NCBI GenBank assembly: GCA_900540345.1
Contig: UQFK01000004.1
Span: 1 to 64,000, forward strand
Direction: 5' to 3'
From: an uncultured Eggerthella sp.
GTDB taxonomy: Bacteria > Actinomycetota > Coriobacteriia > Coriobacteriales > Eggerthellaceae
Length of the DNA: 64,000 bases
The notes under the pieces were generated by a model. That model worked only from the letters and a program-made list of their open reading frames with translations, was not told the origin of the DNA and ran no database searches. Below, in pieces: positions 36,001-42,869 of this stretch; the first letter of the stretch is position 1; each line of letters opens with the position of its first letter. Made by a program: the position numbers and the translations under genes.

Positions 36001-37202
36001 TTCACCAGAATCAAAGCGCCACTCGGAATCTCGCCACCAAGCTCAACAGGAACGGTTTTGCTGGTAGTAACAAGCTGATCGCTAAATGCGATGTTTGGTG
36101 TTGTATCTTCATTAACCAGGATCGAATCATCAGGACGATGGAATACCGACTCATAATCGTTGCCCTTCACCAAGAAGAGATCGGTGTTTTGAGACCAATA
36201 TACAACTGCCCTGACACGATATCCTGCACGAAGCGGCTCGCTCAGCTGTATCTCCTGATCTTCAATCGCGCTCGTTACGCTCTGAGGCGAACAGAGCATG
36301 ATCTGATCGGTGCTTTCAAAGTCGAACTCATCCCCATCGGGATACTGAGCGATCGAAAGCATCAAGGATATCTTGCCTTCAGCTGCTGCTTGAAATAAAC
36401 GCTCGTCGCCGGTTACGCTCACATGCAGAGAAGTTGCTCCTGCTTCGAGCTCTTCGTCAGTTATGAACGCATCAGGATAGATATAATCAACGAATCCTTC
36501 GCCGTTTTCGTCCGTAACAGGAATAGCTTGAGAGTTACATGCACGATAGTAGTCATCAGTAATCGGTACATTCAAGCAGGCGATCACGCTATAACCGGGC
36601 TTAAGAGGAAGCGCTGCTGCGGCAAAATCAATATCTGCTTCCCAACCATCGCTGACCGTTCCTGACCATAAACGAATGTTCTGGCTCGAATCTGGATCGA
36701 ATGAAGTATTCGACGCATAAGCAAATACCGTCAAATTGCAGCGATCGACCTGATCGGAAAGACGAACGCTCACACGTGCGCCTGTATCTTCAGCCGTAAA
36801 GGAACCTTCGTGCTCGATGCTTGCCGAACAATCCTTCAAGATCGCGGACGCCTGCTCTTGTAGATCGACTGCTTGAGGAGCGATCTGGACACCATTCTGT
36901 TCGCTTGACGTTGTCGACGTCGATTGAACGTCCTGCTCAATGACATCATATTGTTCAGATGCTTGCTTTGAAGCTTCTACTTGATCGCCCTGCTCTGACA
37001 CCACTGCAGGAACAGCAGGTGCTGCTTGAGCCATCTGGTCTTCCCTATTCGAAGTTGCTGCTTCTTGTGAAGCTCCTGGCTCTGTTACGAGCTCTTCCTG
37101 CGCTGATCCTGCGAAAGCCGGCGACATCGGAATAAGCGAGATCGCCAACACTGCAGCAAGCAGCGTAGTAAAGAGGCGTGAAAGAGAGTCCTTTACGACC
37201 AC
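33045..37202 (-). CDS. Giant secreted surface protein with DUF3783 domain and C-terminal membrane anchor
   Basis: A 1385-residue protein. GTG start, signal peptide about residues 1-31 (LFTTLLAAVLAISLIPMSPAFAG). A Gln/Ser-rich segment leads to roughly eight or nine beta-sandwich-like modules of about 100 residues (for example VTTESTSLTVAVHLTD, ITSDRSDVWVQANYD, VTAGMTTLGASLTFD). Residues about 1021-1140 match DUF3783 (VLLYNLGED, FMLMCGFSESLLDKFLDAM, KAIVTEYNRYYTLDELIGDI), then a FIVAR-like helical module (about 1145-1210), a Pro/Asp and Ser/Thr/Glu-rich stalk and a final helix (about 1358-1377) before RRRQAGQK. RPATG near residue 1283 is too far from the helix to be a sortase signal. Probably an adhesin or binding protein; the ligand is unknown. 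Confidence 0.85.
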   Translation of the reverse strand: MVVKDSLSRLFTTLLAAVLAISLIPMSPAFAGSAQEELVTEPGASQEAATSNREDQMAQAAPAVPAVVSEQGDQVEASKQASEQYDVIEQDVQSTSTTSSEQNGVQIAPQAVDLQEQASAILKDCSASIEHEGSFTAEDTGARVSVRLSDQVDRCNLTVFAYASNTSFDPDSSQNIRLWSGTVSDGWEADIDFAAAALPLKPGYSVIACLNVPITDDYYRACNSQAIPVTDENGEGFVDYIYPDAFITDEELEAGATSLHVSVTGDERLFQAAAEGKISLMLSIAQYPDGDEFDFESTDQIMLCSPQSVTSAIEDQEIQLSEPLRAGYRVRAVVYWSQNTDLFLVKGNDYESVFHRPDDSILVNEDTTPNIAFSDQLVTTSKTVPVELGGEIPSGALILVKKFADGEQIASDKGTPIGMAFNVAAGRADVNLNAGVSLEEGDRVVAFVLSGGNSIAQSEVSVVVKKDPVSVEFKSNVTTESTSLTVAVHLTDPAFADLQLNAVQLKKANANGATDTDLSSIVVGKYMQEQGEIEFDLSNVSLAAGQKLYLRVINNDLDLDFFSDSITVADASKDEVILEGNSVSVDAGSLTVNVSGCAAFEGGRLIATVGSASEDDPDTRSQLVQTTFTGAGTYTLQIPDNRLKVGQSVMVHLYKYDAEADTTQYLVGNKLPIVQAGTVVVEPTVKIVTSEITSDRSDVWVQANYDQEKVGRLTLYSYEGDSWTTEDQIYSEIITAQENSQRIVFGDDKLKSGGKLVAVLTLYGGGGSQEYISEAVSVAAPPEKQKPVATITSKKVTAGMTTLGASLTFDPADEATYTLYRFTEDTLDEALAAGSAVKLTSGTLYRSQAAWSLYMGTGKIAAGDKLQIVLQAGGVEARSAVMSVEASPDWGTPYVAFGTSAVQVGATSIPISVDYADEYEGMEGFYCDVSIYQVSAAYSDEEIEEKELWENSYATRRVAQVNSTLGQVTRGELEVKLYDWIDLEPGKRLFIKLRLPHVEWEGEEVDYVSASIPVLEEGEQLAPVKVLLYNLGEDTARGVHVRSILSDLGVTVETVEAKDLNQTIGYLAGLSNFEKDENASWDGTAPSTEFMLMCGFSESLLDKFLDAMQAQEIRIDHKAIVTEYNRYYTLDELIGDIEEEHEVFQALLALDKVIKAAEELDETTYGQVEGWAAFQEALSAANDLLASEEPEAQDLLDARQALIDAGNVITDGQFWEDEVEEPAVPVDPDDPVDPTEPTEPVVPSAPDDPADIDQPAAPSDTSSDNAGTSEGSGTTGNTSSAVRPATGASSAATFGNSTRSASNQQTVDEIDEVTDEASEASDDETTPEAFTAADSLVTDDENPLAGDAAENATSNDLTWIPFVIAAFVALAGITLVVRRRQAGQK

Positions 37203-37234
37203 TTTTCTTCCTTTCTTTCAAATGGCTTTTGTTT

Positions 37235-37300
37235 ACCATAGTTAACTTCCATCTTTGATACTAGCGTAAGTGTTAGCTTGTGTTAACTTTTTTCTCAAAG
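37235..37300 (-). promoter_or_regulatory. TTAACAC-type repeats upstream of the surface-protein gene
   Basis: On the minus strand GTTAACACAAGCTAACACTT contains a direct repeat TTAACAC/CTAACAC, and AGTTAAC recurs about 40 bases closer to the start. A TATCAA/TAGTAT -10 may lie between. These repeated half-sites suggest an operator; the regulator is unknown. Confidence 0.35.
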
Positions 37301-37360
37301 TTTTGCGCAGGCGGGCGGAAGAAAATTTATGAGCTGGGCTTTTCTCCACACACAGCGGTG

Positions 37361-37386
37361 GAAGTTATCCGCAAAGGGATAACTTC
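37361..37386. promoter_or_regulatory. Perfect 10-bp inverted repeat in divergent control region
   Basis: GAAGTTATCC-GCAAAG-GGATAACTTC (37361-37386), with no T-run, lies between the surface-protein and LOG genes. It is a candidate operator. Some 35 bases further on, ATTCCTATAATTTGAATGG (from 37420) weakly resembles the Rrf2 operator but also contains a TATAAT -10. Confidence 0.5.
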
Positions 37387-37473
37387 ACGCCAGGTTTCCA
37401 GGGTTGCCGTGATACATTGATTCCTATAATTTGAATGGAAAATAAACACACCTGAAACGCATTACGAGGCTTT

Positions 37474-38076
37474 ATGAACATCGTTGTTTACTGTGGGTCG
37501 AATCCCGGAAATAATCCCAAATACGCAGAAGCTGCCCTCAAGCTGGGTAAATGGATCGGCACATCGGGCAATAATCTGGTTTATGGGGGAAGCTCCGTTG
37601 GGCTGATGGGCCTTATCTCGCGTACCGTGCTCGACTATGGCGGAGAAGTCTATGGCGTCGAACCACAGTTCTTCATCGACGCAGGTGTCGAACAGCACGA
37701 CCTTACCGCTCTTCATATCGTAGAGACCATGAGCGAGCGTAAAGCAAAGATGATCGAGCTGGGCGATGTATTTATCGCCCTTCCTGGTGGTGTGGGCACC
37801 TTAGAAGAAATCACCGAAATCATGTCACGCATTCGGCTGCACATGACTGCAGGGCCTTGCTTCTGCCTCGATATCGATGGCTTCTATACCCCGCTTGCGC
37901 AACTGATCGAGAACATGCACGAACACGATTTCATCGAGCATTGGGACAAGAACGCCTATCAGTTCCCCGCCACGGTCGAGAGCCTTATCAGCTCACTTGA
38001 GGTTTGGCAGCCTGATGGCGCCTACGATGGAAAGCCCATTGTGCCTGAAAAACAAGATATGCTCTTCTTCGGATAA
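37474..38076 (+). CDS. LOG family (TIGR00730) nucleoside 5'-monophosphate phosphoribohydrolase
   Basis: A 200-residue Rossmann-fold protein. It has GGSSVGLMGLISRTVLDYGG near residue 48 and the hallmark PGGVGTLEEITEIMSRIRL near 107 (PGGxGTxxE). The family cleaves the N-glycosidic bond of (cytokinin) nucleoside monophosphates; in bacteria the physiological substrate is often AMP-like and unclear. The start CYCGSNPG is typical. It is followed by the PPOX gene after 14 bases. Confidence 0.93.
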   Translation: MNIVVYCGSNPGNNPKYAEAALKLGKWIGTSGNNLVYGGSSVGLMGLISRTVLDYGGEVYGVEPQFFIDAGVEQHDLTALHIVETMSERKAKMIELGDVFIALPGGVGTLEEITEIMSRIRLHMTAGPCFCLDIDGFYTPLAQLIENMHEHDFIEHWDKNAYQFPATVESLISSLEVWQPDGAYDGKPIVPEKQDMLFFG

Positions 38077-38090
38077 CTGAAAGGATCGCT

Positions 38091-38597
38091 ATGCTTCCTT
38101 CGATGCGCCGCAGACGACAAGAGATGGATCTCGCCTGCATACAAGAACTCCTACGTGCAGGCGACTATGGCATTCTTGCCGTACAAGGAAATGACGGATA
38201 TCCCTACACCATTCCGATCAATTATGTCTTCCTTGAAAAGGGGCTTGATGGTTCTGCTGCAAAAGGTGCGTTCTACTTCCATTGTGCGCTCGAAGGCCAC
38301 AAAATAGAAGCGGTGCGTCGCGACCCAAAAGCAAGCTTTTGCGTAGTCGGCCAACACGATGTCATTCCAGATAAATTCGCTACTACCTTTCAAAGCGTCG
38401 TAGCCTTTGGTCAAGTGCGTATCGTTGAGGATATCGAGATGCGCGAAGCGGTCTATGCGCTCACCAAGAAATTTGACCCTAAAGCGCACGAGACCATCCT
38501 TGCCGAGATCGAGAAGGATGGTCCACTCTGTGCTGTACTCGAGCTCAAGGTCGAGCATATGACAGGTAAGCTCTCAAGCAACCTGCTCAAAAGTTAA
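38091..38597 (+). CDS. Pyridoxamine 5'-phosphate oxidase-related (NimA-like) flavoprotein
   Basis: A 168-residue split-barrel FMN-binding protein. It has MRRRRQEMDLACIQELLRAG at the start, DGYPYTIPINYVF near residue 42, FYFHCALEGHKIEAVRRDPK near 64 and FQSVVAFGQVRIVED. This is the pattern of NimA-like proteins, some of which reduce nitroimidazoles; the natural substrate is unknown. GAAAGGATCG precedes the ATG. Probably co-transcribed with the LOG gene. Confidence 0.9.
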   Translation: MLPSMRRRRQEMDLACIQELLRAGDYGILAVQGNDGYPYTIPINYVFLEKGLDGSAAKGAFYFHCALEGHKIEAVRRDPKASFCVVGQHDVIPDKFATTFQSVVAFGQVRIVEDIEMREAVYALTKKFDPKAHETILAEIEKDGPLCAVLELKVEHMTGKLSSNLLKS

Positions 38598-38612
38598 TCT
38601 TGTTCGGGTGTC

Positions 38613-39545
38613 TTATTCACCTGCAAACATAGGGGTGGAAAGGTAGCGCTCGCCTGTATCAGGCAGGATCACTACGATGGTCTTACCTGCATTCTCTGGG
38701 CGCTTCGCCACCTGGATAGCTGCCCAAGTTGCAGCACCAGAAGAGATGCCCACCAGCACACCTTCCTCTCGACCGATCTCTCGTCCAAGCTCGAAAGCAT
38801 CTTCGTTTGCGACCGTGATCACTTCATCGTAGAGCGACGTATCGAGAACATCAGGCACGAATCCAGCACCGATACCTTGGATCTTGTGAGAGCCTGAGCG
38901 GCCTTCAGAGAGCACAGGCGAATCGGCTGGTTCGACTGCAATGGTCTTTACTGTCGGCTTCAGCTCTTTGAGATACTGACCGACACCCGTGATCGTGCCA
39001 CCCGTGCCAACGCCTGCAACGACAATATCCACTTCCCCATCGGTGTCTTCCCAGATCTCAGGACCTGTGGTCGCCTTATGGATCGCAGGATTTGCCTTAT
39101 TGATGAACTGTCCGGGAATGAAGCTTCCCTCGATCTCTGCGGCAAGTTCATTAGCTTTCTCAATTGCGCCAGTCATACCCTTAGCGCCATCTGTTAGGAC
39201 AATCTCAGCACCATATGCCTTAATAAGGTTGCGACGCTCAACGCTCATGGTCTCAGGCATCGTCAGAATAAGCCTGTACCCACGAGCAGCCGCAAGAGAA
39301 GCAAGCCCGATGCCTGTATTGCCAGAAGTCGGCTCGATGATGGTCGCGCCCTCCTTCAGAACACCCGCATTCTCTGCTGCATCGATCATTGCTTTAGCGA
39401 TTCGGTCCTTGATCGAACCAGCAGGGTTGAAATATTCAAGCTTACCTAAAATGCGCGCTTGTACTTCATGGTTCTTCTCGATGTGCTTCAGCTCGAGAAG
39501 TGGTGTATGGCCGACAAGCTGATCGATTGATTCGTATACCGTCAT
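38613..39545 (-). CDS. cysK: Cysteine synthase A (O-acetylserine sulfhydrylase)
   Basis: A 310-residue PLP enzyme making cysteine from O-acetylserine and sulfide. Motifs are GSIKDRIAKAMI (Schiff-base Lys near residue 43), IEPTSGNTGIGLASLAA near 68, VAGVGTGGTITGVGQYLKEL (phosphate loop near 176) and GISSGAATWAA near 265. ATG 39545 is chosen since AAAAGGAGC precedes it; the longer frame crosses its own promoter. A strong promoter and an Rrf2-type operator lie directly upstream, facing the rrf2 gene divergently. Confidence 0.96.
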   Translation of the reverse strand: MTVYESIDQLVGHTPLLELKHIEKNHEVQARILGKLEYFNPAGSIKDRIAKAMIDAAENAGVLKEGATIIEPTSGNTGIGLASLAAARGYRLILTMPETMSVERRNLIKAYGAEIVLTDGAKGMTGAIEKANELAAEIEGSFIPGQFINKANPAIHKATTGPEIWEDTDGEVDIVVAGVGTGGTITGVGQYLKELKPTVKTIAVEPADSPVLSEGRSGSHKIQGIGAGFVPDVLDTSLYDEVITVANEDAFELGREIGREEGVLVGISSGAATWAAIQVAKRPENAGKTIVVILPDTGERYLSTPMFAGE

Positions 39546-39560
39546 GACTGCTCCTTTTTT

Positions 39561-39616
39561 ATTCCTATTATTTCTATAGGTTAATAGGATTATAACGCTG
39601 CTCGCTCTCCCGTCAA
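39561..39616 (-). promoter_or_regulatory. cysK promoter and Rrf2-type operator
   Basis: Minus strand TTGACG (39611-39616) and TATAAT (39589-39594) are 16 bases apart. ATTCCTA-N9-TAGG (39561-39580) covers the initially transcribed bases and has the same spacing as the sites at nifS and rrf2. The right arm is less perfect. Confidence 0.75.
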
Positions 39617-39727
39617 CCACTTTTTTCTGAACGTACCTTCACGCATCCATTTATGAAAACAGAAACAATACTTGCTGTTGAACAAAGGAATATAGCGTCT
39701 GATCACAACATCGCTACAAGGCTGTAT

Positions 39728-39756
39728 TACAATATTCCTAGTAATTTAGAAGGAAT
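39728..39756 (+). promoter_or_regulatory. rrf2 promoter and autoregulatory operator
   Basis: TACAAT (39728-39733) is a likely -10, immediately followed by ATTCCTA-N9-AAGGAAT (39734-39756), the same motif and spacing as at nifS and cysK with one mismatch. Autorepression is inferred. Confidence 0.7.
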
Positions 39757-39768
39757 AAGAGGAAATTC

Positions 39769-40200
39769 ATGCTGATCTCAACCAAAGGACGTTATGCGCT
39801 TCGCGCGGTAGTTGACATCGCCGAAAACTCTACGGCAACACGCGTCTCGCTTCGCTCGGTCGCCGAACGACAGAACATCTCAGATAAGTATCTCGAGGCT
39901 ATCGTCAAACCTCTGGTTGTCGCAGGCGTACTCGTAAGCGTACGAGGCAAGAACGGCGGCTATCAGCTCGCACGAGCAGCAAACGAGATAACTGCTGGTG
40001 ATGTGATCCGCGCTGTCGAAGGAGAGGTAGCTCCTGTACCCTGCACAAGCGCCGATGGACAGCGTTGCGAACGACAAACCGACTGCCGCACCGCTCAATT
40101 TTGGGTCGGATTGGAACGCGTGGTCGACCAATACCTCGATTCGATCACTATAGCTGAACTCGCGATTCCTGATCTAGCAGGAAACGATTACGTGATATAG
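39769..40200 (+). CDS. Rrf2 family regulator, IscR-like with three cysteines
   Basis: A 143-residue winged-helix regulator: MLISTKGRYALRAVVDIAEN at the start, SLRSVAERQNISDKYLEAI recognition helix and VLVSVRGKNGGYQLARAANE wing. The C-terminal part holds VPCTSADGQRCERQTDC, three cysteines spaced C-x7-C-x5-C, in the place where IscR and NsrR bind an Fe-S cluster; CymR, the cysteine-pathway repressor of Firmicutes, lacks them. So I read it as an Fe-S-sensing repressor of nifS-iscU and cysK. AGAAGGAATAAGAGG lies upstream of ATG 39769. Divergent from cysK. Confidence 0.93.
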   Translation: MLISTKGRYALRAVVDIAENSTATRVSLRSVAERQNISDKYLEAIVKPLVVAGVLVSVRGKNGGYQLARAANEITAGDVIRAVEGEVAPVPCTSADGQRCERQTDCRTAQFWVGLERVVDQYLDSITIAELAIPDLAGNDYVI

Positions 40201-40243
40201 CAATACTCACAAGCTCAGTAGCCTGAAAGTCTTGCTTATAACC

Positions 40244-40696
40244 TCATTTCGTCAGATTCTTTTCCATCCATTGATGCTCGACATGCTCTTCAAGCTCGAT
40301 CGGACCATAAGCCACATAGCCACTCTTCTCATAAAAAGGTCGTACGCGACACTGTGCGTGCAGAGCTGTGCGTTGAGCTCCTTGACGAAGCGCCTCTGCT
40401 TCGCTTGCCTGTAAGATCTTCGTGCCTAATCCATAACTGCGATACTCGGGCAAGATCGCGAAACGACCAAGGATCCAAAGATCTTGCGCTCCTTCGATCT
40501 TCGGTTCCAGCGATGACGGGAACAAACGAGCGCAGCCCGCCAACACGCCATCACAATAAAGTGTCAGATGGATCATGCGTGGATCTTCATCGATCACATC
40601 ATATTCGTCTTTGAATCCCTGTTCATTGATGAACACCTGGCGGCGCACTTCAAAGGCATCTTCTTTGTTATTCGCGAATTTGAACGTGATGTCCAT
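40244..40696 (-). CDS. GNAT family N-acetyltransferase
   Basis: A 150-residue acetyltransferase (ElaA/YitI-like). FEVRRQVFINEQGF near residue 15, LYCDGVLAGCARLFPSS and RFAILPEYRSYGLGTKILQASE near 79-100 give the acetyl-CoA-binding motif A (R-x-x-G-x-G/A form). The acceptor is unknown. ATAAGGATAG precedes the ATG. It is convergent with rrf2 and follows the small membrane protein gene by 65 bases. Confidence 0.92.
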   Translation of the reverse strand: MDITFKFANNKEDAFEVRRQVFINEQGFKDEYDVIDEDPRMIHLTLYCDGVLAGCARLFPSSLEPKIEGAQDLWILGRFAILPEYRSYGLGTKILQASEAEALRQGAQRTALHAQCRVRPFYEKSGYVAYGPIELEEHVEHQWMEKNLTK

Positions 40697-40760
40697 ACAG
40701 GCACTATCCTTATTCTCTTGATGCGATCATGCTTTTCATCTGAGGCAAGCGCCTTCTTGT

Positions 40761-41216
40761 TCAGGCAAGACGCGTCTTCTTCGTTATTGGACAAGTGATC
40801 ATTCCTCCACGCTTAAGATAGTGCAGAGCAAAACCAATACCCGCAAGCGCGAGCGCTGCACCAATGCCCGTGTAGAGAAACGCTACGATCCATTCAGGAA
40901 TGATGCCCGTCTCGCGCAGCAAGATGCCTCCGCCCATCATAATGACCATCATCACATAGCCCTTAACATCAAAGAACGCGAATGCACACGTGAGCTCATT
41001 GTTATATGCGCGAATACGAGCCGACTGCTTTCCAACAAGTTTGGTGAACATCAAATGAAAAAGAAAGAAGCTTATCGCGATACCGCAAGCAAGAAGTAGC
41101 GTGACAAGTTCAGTATCGATGATCGCACAAAGGCCAAGACGCAGGATATTGATGCCTGCAAGAAGCCATACCGCTGATGCGACAAGAAGGAGCTTTTCTG
41201 ATCGTAGTTTGAGCAT
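40761..41216 (-). CDS. Small four-helix membrane protein
   Basis: A 151-residue protein with four to five helices (about residues 7-28, 33-55, 80-100, 105-130). I do not recognise the family with confidence. Features: GKQSARIRAYNNE between helices 2 and 3 and LKRGGMITCPITKKTRLA at the C-terminus. ATG 41216 has AGGGG eight bases upstream; GTG 41225 is the alternative. It precedes the GNAT gene on the same strand. Confidence 0.6.
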   Translation of the reverse strand: MLKLRSEKLLLVASAVWLLAGINILRLGLCAIIDTELVTLLLACGIAISFFLFHLMFTKLVGKQSARIRAYNNELTCAFAFFDVKGYVMMVIMMGGGILLRETGIIPEWIVAFLYTGIGAALALAGIGFALHYLKRGGMITCPITKKTRLA

Positions 41217-41402
41217 AAGACCCACCCCTCTATTCTCTGCTTCTCTATTGTCCTCTGCTCATATACCCTTTTCAAGCGCGTACAAGAATAATCCTTACGA
41301 TACCGCGTCTCTTCTTTGCTCATACGATCTAAAAACCTAACGAAGACCTATACTTAAGAGAAGAAGCAACCATGCAGATAATTGACCTAGAAAGTGCAGG
41401 CC

Positions 41403-42686
41403 ATGGGTACGTTGACCACCTCTCGAAAGAAAGCTTCCCTGACAACGCTTATTCTCGTTGCGCTTGTAGCCGGCATCATTTTCGGTCTGGTCGTCTCTTT
41501 CGTTGTTCCGCAAGGCAGCCCTTTCGATCTTTATGTGACCGAAGGTCTCTTCTATGTGCTTGGACAGTGGTTCATCCGTCTTATGCAAATGCTGGTCATT
41601 CCTCTGGTATTCTGCTCGATCGTCTGCGGTGCGATGAGCATGTCCGATCCAAAAATGCTCGGCAAAGTCGGTATTGGCACGATCCTTCTCTATCTCGCGA
41701 CAACTGCGCTTGCTGTCTTGATCGCGCTCGGATTGGCCGAAGCGTTCAAGCCTGGTATTGGCCTTGACCTTTCATCGGTTGTCATGGCGGACACGTCAAG
41801 CGCTACTTCAGAAGTAAGCATGGCCGAAACGCTCGTAAATATCATCCCCACCAACATCGTCTCAGCAATGAATAGCGGTGCGATGCTTCAGGTCATCTTC
41901 TTCGCGCTGGTGCTTGGATTCATATTAGGGCGGCTTGGCAAGAAGGTTGAAACGGTAAGTCGTTTCTTCTCCCAGTTCAACACCGTTATGATGACCATGA
42001 TCGACATCATTCTTAAAGTCGCTCCTCTTGGCATCTTCTGCTTGATCGCTCGCACCTTTGCAACGCTCGGCATCGATGGCATACTTCCGATGGCGAAGTT
42101 CATCCTAACGGTCTACGGAGGGCTTTTTGTTCAACTACTGATCGTCTACATGCTTCTTTTTGTGCTGATCACTCGATTGAACCCTCTTCGGTTCCTGCGC
42201 AAGATGCTTCCCGTCATGCTCTTTGCATTCTCTACTAGCTCCTCGAATGCCACTATCCCTTTGAATCTCGAAACGCTCGAGCGTAAATGTGGCGTGGACG
42301 AAAAGGTTGCATCCTTCACCATTCCACTAGGAGCTACCATCAATATGGATGGCACTGCCATCATGCAAGGCGTCGCGGTCATTTTCATCGCACAAGCGTT
42401 CGGCATCGATCTTTCTCTAGCCGCGCTGTTCACGGTTGTCATCACTGCTGTCACGGCGTCCATAGGAACTGCAGGTGTTCCTGGAGTAGGCACGATCATG
42501 CTCGCAATGGTATTCAGCTCGATCGGTCTTCCTGCTGAAGGAGTTGCGATGATCATGGGTGTCGACCGTATCCTCGATATGGGACGTACTGCAGTGAATG
42601 TTACCGGGGACGCCGTGGTCACGACGTGCATTGCAAGCCTCACGAAAACGCTCGATCGTGAGATATTTCGAGATGAAGCAGCATAG
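41403..42686 (+). CDS. Dicarboxylate/amino acid:cation symporter (DAACS)
   Basis: A 427-residue glutamate-transporter-fold (GltPh/SstT/GltP) sodium or proton symporter. The key hairpin and TM7 motifs are FSTSSSNATIPLNLE near residue 283, GATINMDGTAIMQG near 310, GTAGVPGVGTIMLAMVF near 362 and GVDRILDMGRTAVNVTGDAV near 388 (substrate-binding Asp and Asn). Likely substrates are glutamate, aspartate, serine/threonine or C4-dicarboxylates. I prefer ATG 41403; GTG 41394 is possible, and neither has a clear ribosome binding site. A Na+:alanine symporter gene follows after 183 bases. Confidence 0.93.
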   Translation: MGTLTTSRKKASLTTLILVALVAGIIFGLVVSFVVPQGSPFDLYVTEGLFYVLGQWFIRLMQMLVIPLVFCSIVCGAMSMSDPKMLGKVGIGTILLYLATTALAVLIALGLAEAFKPGIGLDLSSVVMADTSSATSEVSMAETLVNIIPTNIVSAMNSGAMLQVIFFALVLGFILGRLGKKVETVSRFFSQFNTVMMTMIDIILKVAPLGIFCLIARTFATLGIDGILPMAKFILTVYGGLFVQLLIVYMLLFVLITRLNPLRFLRKMLPVMLFAFSTSSSNATIPLNLETLERKCGVDEKVASFTIPLGATINMDGTAIMQGVAVIFIAQAFGIDLSLAALFTVVITAVTASIGTAGVPGVGTIMLAMVFSSIGLPAEGVAMIMGVDRILDMGRTAVNVTGDAVVTTCIASLTKTLDREIFRDEAA

Positions 42687-42869
42687 CCCTGCTGCCCTCC
42701 ACACAGGAATATCTCATCCCAAGATAACGACTCCCCTCCATCCATCGCTTTATACGAGCGCAGCACCTAAATCTCTCTTGTTCAACCTATAAGTTCACTA
42801 AAATATCGTCGGTGCTTCGATTCTGGAGCGTTTCGATATTCGGTAACACAACACAGGAGAGCTTAAAGC

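Noticed and set aside
42784..42840. AATATCG/CGATATT inverted repeat before the AGCS gene
   Set aside because: Seven-base arms with a long loop are expected by chance in this sequence, where CGAT is frequent.
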